Shown one piece after another: positions 54,294 through 63,381 of a stretch of DNA of 64,000 nt (its first letter is position 1; every line of letters begins with the position of its first letter). The stretch covers positions 1,612,001-1,676,000 of the forward strand of contig NZ_CP021431.1 in NCBI RefSeq assembly GCF_002158905.1. The letters are read 5' to 3'. The stretch comes from Yoonia vestfoldensis. GTDB lineage: Bacteria; Pseudomonadota; Alphaproteobacteria; Rhodobacterales; Rhodobacteraceae. Made by a program: the position numbers and the translations under genes. The notes beneath the pieces were generated by a model. The model made no database searches. It was given only the letters and a program-made list of their open reading frames with translations, and was not told where the DNA came from.

Positions 54294-55466
54294 TCAATTC
54301 CCGTCGATCACGCCGGGGGGGATGGTTTCGCCGCCGATCAGGCGCTTATGTTCCTGAATGGCGAAACGGTCGGTCATGCCCGCGATGTAATCCGCGACGA
54401 TCCGCGCCAGCGCGGTCCGGTCTGCCGCATCGGCCACATCCTTGCGCCATTGTTTGGGCAATTCGCCGGGATTATCCATGAAAAAGGGGAAAAGTTCATT
54501 GACCATCTTGGTGACCACCACCCGCATGTCCACCACCGCAGGCGCGCGATACATCCGTTCGAACAGGAATTGCCGGATCACTTTCAGATCGGTCCAAAGG
54601 GCGGGCGAAAACTGGATCACCATACGCCCGGCATGGCGGATATCATGCACCGTTGCGGGGTTCAGATCGGCCAGATTGCGGCGGCTGACGGCGATCACAT
54701 CCTCGACCAGCACGCCGAAAAAGCGGCGCAACGCCTCGTGCCGGCGGCGGTAATAGTTCAGGCCGGGATATTTCGCATCGACCCGCGCGAAACATTCGCG
54801 CAGGATCGGCAGGGCGGCCAGATCATCGGTGCTGAACAGTTCCGCGCGAAGTCCGTCATGCAAGTCATGGTTATTATAGGCAATATCATCGGATAATGCG
54901 GCGACCTGCGCCTCGGCGCTGGCATGGGTATGCAGTTCCAGATCATGGCGCGCATTATAAGCGGCCAGCGCATAGGGGATCGCGCCTGTCACCGGCCCGT
55001 TATGCTTGGCGATCCCTTCAAGCGTTTCCCATGTCAGGTTCAGCCCGTCCCATTCGGCATAATGCCGTTCCAGATCGGTGACGATCCGCAAGGCCTGCGC
55101 ATTATGGTCAAACCCGCCATAGGGCTGCATCAGCGCATCCAGCGCCTCTTCGCCGGTATGGCCGAAGGGCGTATGGCCAAGGTCATGGGCCAAGGCGACC
55201 GCCTCGGTCAGTTCGACATTCAGCCCCAAGGTGGCAGCGATGGTGCGCGCGACCTGTGCCACCTCGATCGAATGGGTCAGGCGGGTGCGGAAATAATCGC
55301 CTTCATGTTCGATAAAAACCTGCGTTTTATGCTTGAGCCGCCGGAAGGCAGAGGCATGGATGATCCGGTCGCGATCCCGCTGAAAGGGGGAACGAAAGGT
55401 GCTTTCTTCCTCGGGGAAAAGCCTGCCGCGCGGGTTGGCCGGATCGGTCGCATAGGGCGCTGTCAT
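54294..55466 (-). CDS. dgt: deoxyguanosinetriphosphate triphosphohydrolase-like protein
   Basis: The 390-residue HD hydrolase has [20 protein letters not shown] near 31 and [16 protein letters not shown] (metal His). Next come [18 protein letters not shown] (HD) and later [13 protein letters not shown]. These match the dNTPase (Dgt-like) family that degrades dNTPs to deoxynucleosides and tripolyphosphate. Specificity for dGTP is not certain outside enterics. It is 50 bp upstream of argS and divergent from erpA. Confidence 0.93.
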   Translation of the reverse strand: MTAPYATDPANPRGRLFPEEESTFRSPFQRDRDRIIHASAFRRLKHKTQVFIEHEGDYFRTRLTHSIEVAQVARTIAATLGLNVELTEAVALAHDLGHTPFGHTGEEALDALMQPYGGFDHNAQALRIVTDLERHYAEWDGLNLTWETLEGIAKHNGPVTGAIPYALAAYNARHDLELHTHASAEAQVAALSDDIAYNNHDLHDGLRAELFSTDDLAALPILRECFARVDAKYPGLNYYRRRHEALRRFFGVLVEDVIAVSRRNLADLNPATVHDIRHAGRMVIQFSPALWTDLKVIRQFLFERMYRAPAVVDMRVVVTKMVNELFPFFMDNPGELPKQWRKDVADAADRTALARIVADYIAGMTDRFAIQEHKRLIGGETIPPGVIDGN

Positions 55467-55536
55467 TTGTTTGCCTGTTGTCGGGTTTGCCTGACTTGCC
55501 TATATGTCAAAGATGAACAATCCGAAAGGTGATGCA

Positions 55537-55863
55537 ATGCTCACGCTTCCTCCCAAGGTCACGCCGCGCGCTTTTGAACGGCTGGCGGAAATCGGCGCTG
55601 CCGCGCAAGGCAAGGCCCTGCGTATCGCGGTCGAAGGCGGCGGCTGTTCGGGGTTTCAATATGAAATCGATCTGGATGATCCCAAGGACGATGATCTGAT
55701 CCTGTCGGACAAGGGCGAAACCGTGGTGATCGATTCCATATCCCTGCCCTTCCTGACCGATGCGGTGATCGATTTTTCCGAAGAATTGATCGGCGCGCGC
55801 TTTGTGATCAATAATCCCAATGCCTCGTCATCCTGCGGCTGCGGCACATCGTTTGCCATGTGA
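55537..55863 (+). CDS. erpA: ErpA/HesB-type A-type Fe-S carrier
   Basis: The 108-residue protein starts at ATG 55537, with AAAGGTG 7 bp upstream; an upstream in-frame ATG at 55504 would add 11 residues. The three cysteine ligands are C37 (GGGCSGFQYE), C100 and C102 (SSCGCGTSF). ErpA-like carriers deliver 4Fe-4S clusters to apo-proteins. It is separate from the suf operon. Its stop overlaps the xthA start by one base. Confidence 0.92.
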   Translation: MLTLPPKVTPRAFERLAEIGAAAQGKALRIAVEGGGCSGFQYEIDLDDPKDDDLILSDKGETVVIDSISLPFLTDAVIDFSEELIGARFVINNPNASSSCGCGTSFAM

Positions 55864-56642
55864 TGAAAATCGCGACTTACAACATCAATGGCGTCAAGGC
55901 GCGGATCGAAACCCTGTGCGATTGGCTGGATGACAGCGCGCCTGATGTGGCGATCTTGCAGGAAATCAAATCGGTCGATGAGGGTTTCCCCCGCGATCTG
56001 ATCGAGGATCGTGGCTATCATGTACAAACCCATGGGCAAAAGGGGTTTAACGGCGTGGCGATCCTGTCGAAACTGCCGCTGGAGGATGTGACCCGCGGCC
56101 TGCCCGGCGATGATGCCGACGCACAGGCCCGCTGGATCGAGGCGACGGTGGTGGGCGATGTCGCTGTCCGCATTTGCGGGCTATACCTGCCCAATGGCAA
56201 TCCCGCACCGGGGCCGAAATTCGACTATAAGCTGGCATGGATGGAAAGGTTGCTTGCGCGTGCCCGCGATCTGCTGGCCGATGAGATGCCCGCGCTGATG
56301 GCGGGCGACTATAATATCATCCCCCAAGCCATGGATGCCGCAAGGCCAGAGGTCTGGCGCGAGGATGCCTTGTTCCGCCCTGAAAGCCGCGCCGCCTATC
56401 GCCGTGTGCTGAACCTTGGCTTTACCGAGGCGTTTCGCAGCCGCGAACCGGGCGCGGGCCATTATTCGTTCTGGGATTATCAGGCCGGCGCTTGGGAAAA
56501 GAATAATGGCATCCGCATTGATCATTTCCTGCTGACCCCGCAATGCGCGGATTTGCTGGCGGGGGCCTGGATTGAAAAAGACCTGCGCGCCCGCGACAAA
56601 CCGTCCGATCATGTGCCGGTCTGGGTGGAACTGCGCCCCTGA
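55863..56642 (+). CDS. xthA: exodeoxyribonuclease III
   Basis: The 259-residue protein of the EEP superfamily repairs apurinic sites and 3' blocked ends. It has KIATYNINGVKARIETLCDW (start), LQEIKSVDEGFP with the metal glutamate, NGVAILSKLP, GDYNIIPQ near 143, the NNGIRIDHFLLTP motif near 216 with catalytic Asp, and KPSDHVPVWVEL near the end. It is translationally coupled to erpA. Confidence 0.96.
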   Translation: MKIATYNINGVKARIETLCDWLDDSAPDVAILQEIKSVDEGFPRDLIEDRGYHVQTHGQKGFNGVAILSKLPLEDVTRGLPGDDADAQARWIEATVVGDVAVRICGLYLPNGNPAPGPKFDYKLAWMERLLARARDLLADEMPALMAGDYNIIPQAMDAARPEVWREDALFRPESRAAYRRVLNLGFTEAFRSREPGAGHYSFWDYQAGAWEKNNGIRIDHFLLTPQCADLLAGAWIEKDLRARDKPSDHVPVWVELRP

Positions 56643-56657
56643 CGGGGCTTGTGGCGC

Positions 56658-56689
56658 GTCGCGCGAGGATATTTTTACTCGGAAGATGC
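56658..56689 (+). repeat. dispersed repeat at the end of the monooxygenase gene
   Basis: GTCGCGCGAGGATATTTTTA followed by CTCGGAAGATGC is the TTTTTACTC variant. Read on the minus strand it supplies the final codons A-S-S-E and the TAA stop of the flavin monooxygenase, just as the copy at 13131 supplies F-E and TAA to the HD gene. Confidence 0.8.
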
Positions 56690-57808
56690 CGGGTCGAAAT
56701 TGTAAAGCCAGCCCAGCCGGTTGATGAAAGCATCGGGGGCGATTTTCCCGAGCGTTTTCAGCCCCAGATGCGCCACGCGCCGTTGCAGCCCCGACAGGTG
56801 GTAATTGCGCGCATTGGCATTGGCGGCGGCGATGGCGCGGCTGACCCTTGGGCGGCGCGCCTCTTGGTAGGTGGTTAAGGCAGCGGCCAGATCGGGCTGT
56901 GCATCGGTGATGCGGGCGAGCGTCGCGGCATCCTCGATGGCGAGATTGGCGCCTTGCGCCAGAAATGGCAGCGTCGGATGGGCGGCGTCGCCAAGGAGTG
57001 CGATCCGCCCATTGTGCCAATGATCCGCCACCGGATGCCGGAACAACCCCCATAGATGGCAGGTCTGCACCCGCGCCAGCAGGTCGCGCAGCACAGGCGC
57101 GCAATCGGCGAAAGCCGCGCGCAGATTGGCGGAATCATCGGCATGGTGCCAGCCTTCGGCGGCCCAAGCGGCGCGTTCCTGCACAGCAACGATGTTCAGA
57201 CGGTTTTCTGGCAGAGGATAGGTCACCACATGCCGCCCCGGCGCCATCCAGATTTGCGCCACGCGCGGCGCATCGGTCGCGGGGATGATCGCGCGCCAGG
57301 CGACCTGGCCGGTGAAGAATGGGCATTCTGTCTGGTTCAGCAGCGGGCGAGTCACCGCATGCAGCCCATCTGCGCCGATGGTCAGATCTGCGCCCGCCAT
57401 TCCCGTGGCGCCCAAATCATTGATCTGCGCATCCAGATTGATCTGCACGCCTGCATCCGCGCAGGCCCGGGCCAGCAGCCCGATCAGATCGGCGCGGTGC
57501 AAAAACCGGTAAGGCGGGGTTTGGCGCGTCAGGTCGAATTGTGTGACGGCGCGCCCGCGCAGCGCATCCATCGGCTGGACGCCAGCCGCGCGCAGGCCAA
57601 TCTGGTCGAGCCGGTCCGACAGGCCCAATGCGTCAAGCGCGCGCGCCCCATTGGGGGTGATTTGCAGGCCTGCGCCGACCTCTGCGATGGCGGGGGCTTG
57701 TTCGTGGATTCTGACCTGCGCGCCTTGGCGCGCAAAGGCCAGCGCCGCTGTCAGCCCGCCGATCCCACCGCCGATAATGGCGATATGGCGTCCGGCATTG
57801 GCCGCCAT
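56675..57808 (-). CDS. FAD-dependent aromatic monooxygenase (salicylate hydroxylase-like)
   Basis: The product has 377 residues from ATG 57808, 1 bp after the dksA stop. A GTG at 57835 overlapping dksA would add nine residues. The FAD-binding GGGIGGLTAALAFARQGAQV lies at about 14-33, the DG-like motif DLTIGADGLHAVTR near 153, and GRIALLGDAAHPTLPFLAQG near 280. The fold is that of class A flavoprotein hydroxylases, such as salicylate and 3-hydroxybenzoate 6-hydroxylases. Substrate unknown. C-terminal residues come from the repeat at 56658-56689. Confidence 0.83.
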   Translation of the reverse strand: MAANAGRHIAIIGGGIGGLTAALAFARQGAQVRIHEQAPAIAEVGAGLQITPNGARALDALGLSDRLDQIGLRAAGVQPMDALRGRAVTQFDLTRQTPPYRFLHRADLIGLLARACADAGVQINLDAQINDLGATGMAGADLTIGADGLHAVTRPLLNQTECPFFTGQVAWRAIIPATDAPRVAQIWMAPGRHVVTYPLPENRLNIVAVQERAAWAAEGWHHADDSANLRAAFADCAPVLRDLLARVQTCHLWGLFRHPVADHWHNGRIALLGDAAHPTLPFLAQGANLAIEDAATLARITDAQPDLAAALTTYQEARRPRVSRAIAAANANARNYHLSGLQRRVAHLGLKTLGKIAPDAFINRLGWLYNFDPASSE

Positions 57809-57809
57809 A

Positions 57810-58232
57810 TCAATCGTCGCGATGGACTTTTTCACGCCGCTCGTGGCGTTCTTGCGCTTCGAGGCTCATCGTGGCGATGGGCCGCGCATCCAGCCGCTTG
57901 AGCGAGATCGGCTCGCCGGTGATTTCGCAATAGCCATATTCACCCTCGTCGATGCGGCGCAGGGCGGCGTCGATCTTGCTGACCAGCTTGCGCTGGCGGT
58001 CGCGGGTGCGCAATTCGATGGACCTGTCGGTTTCCTCGGAGGCGCGGTCGGCCACATCGGGGATATTGCGGGTCTGGTCCTTCATCCCCGCCACGGTGTC
58101 GCGGCTGTCTTCGAGGATTTCGGCCTTCCAATCGAGCAGCTTGCGCCGGAAATATTCGGTCTGTCGTTCGTTCATGAAAGGTTCGTCATCGGCCGGACGA
58201 TAATCGTTCGAAAGAAACACTTCGGCTTTCAT
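57810..58232 (-). CDS. dksA: DksA/TraR-family RNA polymerase-binding protein, cysteine-poor
   Basis: The 140-residue protein has a coiled-coil region (about 18-75, with the paired acidic residues in the tip near DVADRASEETDRS) and a C-terminal zinc-finger region with LDARPIATMSLEAQ. In classic DksA four cysteines bind zinc; here only the first remains (YGYCEITGEPISLKRL), so a canonical zinc finger cannot form. Many alphaproteobacterial DksA proteins share this pattern. It works with ppGpp to adjust transcription initiation. It is divergent from the MoxR gene. Confidence 0.92.
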   Translation of the reverse strand: MKAEVFLSNDYRPADDEPFMNERQTEYFRRKLLDWKAEILEDSRDTVAGMKDQTRNIPDVADRASEETDRSIELRTRDRQRKLVSKIDAALRRIDEGEYGYCEITGEPISLKRLDARPIATMSLEAQERHERREKVHRDD

Positions 58233-58410
58233 CGCATTTTCCTTGTCTGGCGATCGGGTGACGCAACCACAGGCGATGCTGTCGCGGTCCCAATTCAAGC
58301 GCCGTGTATCCCTTTGGCCCAGCCATGTCACCCCCTGAATTGATCTGCGGGGCGGCTGTTGCCCATCGTCGCAGACCTGCTAACTTGCGCCAAATCAAAG
58401 GGCACAGATC

Positions 58411-59246
<836 letters not shown>

Positions 59247-59250
<4 letters not shown>

Positions 59251-60641
59251 CCGCGCCGCGCGCCGGTGTGACGGGCCGGAGATATCTGGCGCTGCTTGGG
59301 CTGGTGCTGTTGGCGGCCTGTGCGCCACAAACCCAGACCCAGATCATGCCGCGTCCCGATGGGATGGTCCCGATCCAGCTTGATTTTCCGCCGATGCGCC
59401 GCTTTGCCGCGCCCAGCCCGCGCGCGCCAAGCCGCCCCAATGCGCAGATCGCGCGCGATTTTGCCGATCTGAGCTTTCAGCTGGAAAGCGGCCGGCCGAT
59501 CCCGGTTTTTACCCGCTTTGAAGGCCCGATCACCGTGGCGTTCAATGGGGCTGCCCCCGCGGCTCTGGCCGCTGATCTGACCGCGCTGCTGGCGCGGTTG
59601 CGCGCCGAGGCGGGGATCGACATCCGCCAGATACAGGGCGGCGATGCGGCGATCAGGATCGAGCTGGTCCCGCCCCGCCAGCTGCAAAGAGCCGCCCCCG
59701 GTGCGGCCTGTTTCGTGGTGCCACGGGTGCGCGATTGGGCCGAATTGCGCCGCAACCGCCAAAGCCCGCTGATTGACTGGACCACCTTGCAGATCCGCGA
59801 ACAGGCTGCCGTTTTCATCCCCCAAGACGCCACCCCGCAGGAAATGCGCGATTGCCTGCATGAAGAACTGGCACAGGCTTTGGGGCCGTTGAATGACCTC
59901 TATCATCTGCCTGATTCGGTGTTCAACGATGATAATATGCATGCCGTGCTGACCGGTTTTGACATGTTGATCCTGCGGCTGACCTATGCGCCCGAATTGC
60001 GCAGCGGCATGACCCAGGCCGAGGTGATGGCGCTTGTGCCGGGTCTTTTGGCGCGCATGAACCCCGCGGGCGCGGCGGGGCGCGGACCGGTCACCGCCCC
60101 CACCACCCGCGATTGGACCGGCGCGGTCATCACCGCTTTGGGCGGGACCGCCACGCCTGCGCTGCGCCGCCAGGCCGCCGCGCGCGCGGTCGCGATCGGA
60201 CAGGCGCGGGGCTGGACCGGCACGCGGCAGGGATTCGCGCAATATGTCTTTGGCCGGTTGCAGATCGGCACCGATCCGGGATTGGCTTTGGGCGCGTTCA
60301 ATGCGGCCGCTTTTGCCTATGGGGATGATCCCGATCTGCGCATCCATGCCGCCCATGTGGCGGCACAACAGGCCGCCTTTGCCTTGATTGCCCGCGATCC
60401 CGAGACGATATTGGCCCTGACCGCCCCTGCCATCACAGCCGCCCGCGACCATGAAAATGCCGCCTTGCTCAGTATCTTGATGATGTTCCGCGCCGAGGCA
60501 TTGGATCTGCAAGGCCAGCCCGAGGCCGCCATGGCGCTGCGGCTGGACAGTCTGGGATGGGGGTTATACGGATTTGGCGACAGGGATGCGGTGATTTCGC
60601 GGCTCAATGAAATCGCAAGCCTGCCGCGCCTGCCAAGCTGA
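59247..60641 (+). CDS. DUF2927 lipoprotein
   Basis: The start is GTG at 59247, overlapping the MoxR gene stop. The 464-residue product has a lipoprotein signal (hydrophobic 12-24, then L-A-A-C, C25). It contains a DUF2927 domain: ITVAFNGAAPAALAADLTAL, CFVVPRVRDWAELRRNRQ, QDATPQEMRDCLHEELAQAL with HEE like a zincin motif, and LYHLPDSVFNDDNMHAVLTG. The HEELAQ resembles HExxH-type metal sites with the second histidine absent. Residues after about 290 form helical repeats. Function unknown. Confidence 0.83.
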
Positions 60642-60687
60642 ACCCTCTGGCGAAGACCACAGGCTGAACCGATAGAAAGGTGTCACG

Positions 60688-60858
60688 ATGATCTATCCAC
60701 TTTCCGGGCTGCTGATCGGCGCCGCCATCGGCGCATGGCGCGCGCGGGCGAATGGCGGCAAAGGGCTTGATATGCTGCAATGGGGCGCGGGCTTTGGCAT
60801 CGCGCTGGGGCTGATCGGCCTGTTCGTGCTGATCTTTATCGAACGCAGCCTGCGCTAG
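60688..60858 (+). CDS. small two-helix membrane protein between DUF2927 and VWA genes
   Basis: A 56-residue frame starts with ATG 60688, with GAAAGG 9 bp upstream, and ends with TAG 60858. The first helix (about 4-18) is MIYPLSGLLIGAAIGAWRAR-like, with a glycine zipper; a short loop RANGGKGLDML follows, and the second helix is about 30-51. It stops 4 bp before the VWA gene. I judge it real because of the spacing and strongly hydrophobic, glycine-patterned sequence. Confidence 0.7.
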   Translation: MIYPLSGLLIGAAIGAWRARANGGKGLDMLQWGAGFGIALGLIGLFVLIFIERSLR

Positions 60859-60862
60859 CGCG

Positions 60863-62050
60863 ATGTTCCTGCCCTTCTTCGACAATCTGCGCAAAGCCGG
60901 GGTGCCGGTCTCTTTGCGCGAATTCCTGTCGTTTCTGGAAGGGATGCAGGCGGGGCTGGCGACCTATGATGTGGACGCATTCTATTTCCTGGCCCGCACC
61001 GTGATGGTCAAGGATGAACGCCATCTGGACCGCTTTGACCGCGCCTTTTCCACGACTTTCGCGGGGCTAGAGGCGATCCCCGCCGAGGCCGTGCTGAACG
61101 CCGTCGATATCCCCGCCGCTTGGCTAGAAAAACTGGCCGAAAAGCACCTCAGCGCGGCTGAAAAGGCCGAGATCGCGGCGCTGGGCGGGTTTGATGCCTT
61201 GATGGAGACGCTCAAACAGCGGCTGGCCGAACAGAAAGCCCGCCATCAGGGCGGCAGCAAATGGATCGGCACGGCGGGCACATCGCCTTTTGGGGCTTAT
61301 GGCTATAATCCCGAAGGGGTGCGTATCGGGCAGGATCAAAGCCGCCACCAGCGCGCGGTCAAGGTCTGGGACAAGCGCGAATTCCGCAATCTCGATGACA
61401 GCCTTGCGCTGGGGACGCGCAATATCAAGGTCGCGCTGAAACGCTTGCGCCGCTGGGCGCGCGATGGCGCGGCGGAAGAGCTGGACCTGGGCGGCACGAT
61501 CCGCGCCACAGCCGATCATGGCTATCTGGATGTGAAAACCCGGCCCGAACGGCGCAATGCGGTCAAGGTCTTGTTATTCCTTGATATCGGCGGATCAATG
61601 GACCCGCATATCAAGGTGGTGGAGGAATTGTTCAGCGCCGCGAAATCGGAATTCAAACATTTCGAGCATTTCTATTTTCATAATTGCCTTTACGAAGGTG
61701 TCTGGAAGGACAACCGCCGCCGCTGGGATGCGCAGATCCCGACATGGGAGGTGCTGCATCGCTATGGTGCTGATTACAAATGCATCTTCGTGGGCGATGC
61801 CAGCATGTCACCCTATGAGATCGCCTATCCGGGCGGCGCCAATGAACATATGAACGCCGAGGCCGGTGCCGTCTGGCTGGCCCGCGCGCGCGACCAGTGG
61901 CGCGATACGCTCTGGATCAATCCGGTAGCCCAACAGCATTGGCCCTATACCCAGTCGATCGGCATGATCCGCGAGATTTTTGGCGCAGAGCGCATGGTGC
62001 CGATGACGCTTGACGGGATCAACCGGGGCATGAAGATGCTGGTGGGGTAA
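60863..62050 (+). CDS. VWA-domain protein (CoxE-like)
   Basis: The 395-residue protein has an N-terminal helical domain (about 1-190), then a VWA domain with MIDAS motif DIGGSMDPH near residue 246 (D-x-G-x-S), the T/D positions around DASMSPYEIAYPGG and a C-terminal WINPVAQQHWPYTQSI segment. CoxE-type VWA proteins assist MoxR ATPases. It follows the small membrane protein by 4 bp and completes the MoxR/DUF2927/small/VWA operon. The TAA abuts a dispersed repeat. Confidence 0.9.
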   Translation: MFLPFFDNLRKAGVPVSLREFLSFLEGMQAGLATYDVDAFYFLARTVMVKDERHLDRFDRAFSTTFAGLEAIPAEAVLNAVDIPAAWLEKLAEKHLSAAEKAEIAALGGFDALMETLKQRLAEQKARHQGGSKWIGTAGTSPFGAYGYNPEGVRIGQDQSRHQRAVKVWDKREFRNLDDSLALGTRNIKVALKRLRRWARDGAAEELDLGGTIRATADHGYLDVKTRPERRNAVKVLLFLDIGGSMDPHIKVVEELFSAAKSEFKHFEHFYFHNCLYEGVWKDNRRRWDAQIPTWEVLHRYGADYKCIFVGDASMSPYEIAYPGGANEHMNAEAGAVWLARARDQWRDTLWINPVAQQHWPYTQSIGMIREIFGAERMVPMTLDGINRGMKMLVG

Positions 62051-62095
62051 AAACTTTTGGCGCGCCGCGCGGGAGTATTTTTGGAAAAAAGAAGC
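62049..62095 (+). repeat. dispersed repeat after VWA gene
   Basis: AAAAACTTTTGGCGCGCCGC followed by GCGGGAGTATTTTTGGAAAA and AAGAAG is a full-length copy of the GGGAGTATTTTTGGAAAAA variant, starting in the VWA stop codon. The CCTCCGGC block is replaced by GCGCGCCGCGC here. Confidence 0.75.
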
Positions 62096-62152
62096 TGCGG
62101 CGCGACAGCGCGTGCCATTGGCAATCCGTAGCGCGCGCCCCATATCGAGGCT

Positions 62153-62839
62153 ATGATGAAATTCTTACCGATCATCCTTGCGCTGGTTTACGGCTATGCG
62201 ATGTTCCGCTTTTCGGCCTGGCGCACGGCCCGCGAGCTGGATGACAAATCGACCGAGCTGGCCGATCCGATCCTCAAGGTGCTGATGGACCGTATGGCCG
62301 CAGCGCTGGGGATCGAGCGCATCCGCGTGCATATCTACGAGATCCCGCAGGTCAACGGGCTGGCCGCGCCGGACGGGCGGATTTTCATCACGCGCGGATT
62401 TTTCAACAAATACCGCGCCGGTGAGGTCACATCCGAAGAGATGGCCAGCGTGATCGCCCATGAGATGGGCCATGTCGCCTTGGGCCATTCGCGCCGCCGG
62501 ATGATCGATTTTTCCAGCCAGAATGCCATGCGCACGGCGCTGGCGATGATCTTTAACCGGTTTTTGCCCGGCATCGGCCCCTGGATTGCCGGTGCGCTGA
62601 TCAGCCTTGTCGCCGCGCGGCTGTCGCGCGATGATGAATTCGAGGCGGATGCCTATGCCTCGGCTTTGCTGGTCAAGGCCGGGATCGGCACCGGGCCGCA
62701 GAAATCCTTGTTCACCAAGCTAGAAAAGCTGACCGGCGCGCATGGGGCTGCGACCCCTGCCTGGATGCTGAGCCATCCCAAGACCCCACAGCGCATTGCC
62801 GCGATCGAGGCGCGCGAAGCCAGCTGGCAGGCGCCCTAG
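62153..62839 (+). CDS. M48-family zinc metalloprotease
   Basis: The 228-residue protease has an N-terminal hydrophobic segment (about 3-20). The zinc site is VIAHEMGHVALGH (H103, E104, H107), with the third ligand in DDEFEADAYASALL near 162. A second hydrophobic segment (about 138-158) follows. Peptidase family M48B includes HtpX and BepA-like proteins that degrade misfolded membrane proteins. The start at 62153 gives MMKFLPIILALVYGYAMF. It is convergent with the PIN gene (4-bp overlap). Confidence 0.9.
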   Translation: MMKFLPIILALVYGYAMFRFSAWRTARELDDKSTELADPILKVLMDRMAAALGIERIRVHIYEIPQVNGLAAPDGRIFITRGFFNKYRAGEVTSEEMASVIAHEMGHVALGHSRRRMIDFSSQNAMRTALAMIFNRFLPGIGPWIAGALISLVAARLSRDDEFEADAYASALLVKAGIGTGPQKSLFTKLEKLTGAHGAATPAWMLSHPKTPQRIAAIEAREASWQAP

Positions 62840-63381
62840 CGCGCCACAAGCGCCTTGGCCAGCCGCGGCAGCCGTGCCTTTTTGAGCAAGGCGCGCAGGG
62901 TCCAGTCCTGCCCGGACAGCCGCCGCGCCTCGGCCAGGACCTTGTCGGCGACCTTTTGCACAGGCTCTGCCGCATCGCGCCACAGATCCAGCAGGAAATT
63001 GTCAGGGTCGAGCCTTTGCAGACCTTCTTCGTCAAGGATGTTGCGCGGAAAATCCTTGGCGTTCATCGTCAGGATCGCATCGCAGGACCCCGCCACCGCC
63101 GCCGCCAGCACATGGATATCGCCGCTATCAGGCAGCCAGAACCGCCGTTCGATGCCCGCATCATGGCGGATCAGCGCATCGGGGAAGCTGGCGCCAAGGG
63201 CCGCGATTTCGCCGCGCGCCCAGACCTCTTGGGCGGGGCCAAGCTTGGCTGCCGCGCGCGCCCATTCCTCTAGCACACGCGGTGACCAGCGCGGCGCGAA
63301 CAGCCCCTGCCCCGCGCAGCCCAGCACCATTTCGCGCATCACCGTGGGGTAAAGCACGCAGGCGTCGATCATCACCCTCAT
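62836..63381 (-). CDS. PIN-domain protein
   Basis: The 181-residue protein begins MRVMIDACVLYPTVMREMVL, with the first PIN aspartate (D6). The acidic triad continues with D in SGDIHVLAAAV near 99 and NAKDFP near 115. PIN domains are Mg-dependent ribonucleases; many are toxins. No antitoxin gene is adjacent, and the ATG overlaps the rlmI-like stop (4 bp), which suggests an operon role, not a toxin-antitoxin pair. Confidence 0.83.
   Translation of the reverse strand: MRVMIDACVLYPTVMREMVLGCAGQGLFAPRWSPRVLEEWARAAAKLGPAQEVWARGEIAALGASFPDALIRHDAGIERRFWLPDSGDIHVLAAAVAGSCDAILTMNAKDFPRNILDEEGLQRLDPDNFLLDLWRDAAEPVQKVADKVLAEARRLSGQDWTLRALLKKARLPRLAKALVAR

Noticed and set aside
62836..63381. PIN-domain toxin of a toxin-antitoxin pair
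   Set aside because: No small antitoxin gene is adjacent; the neighbour is an rRNA methyltransferase gene with which it overlaps.
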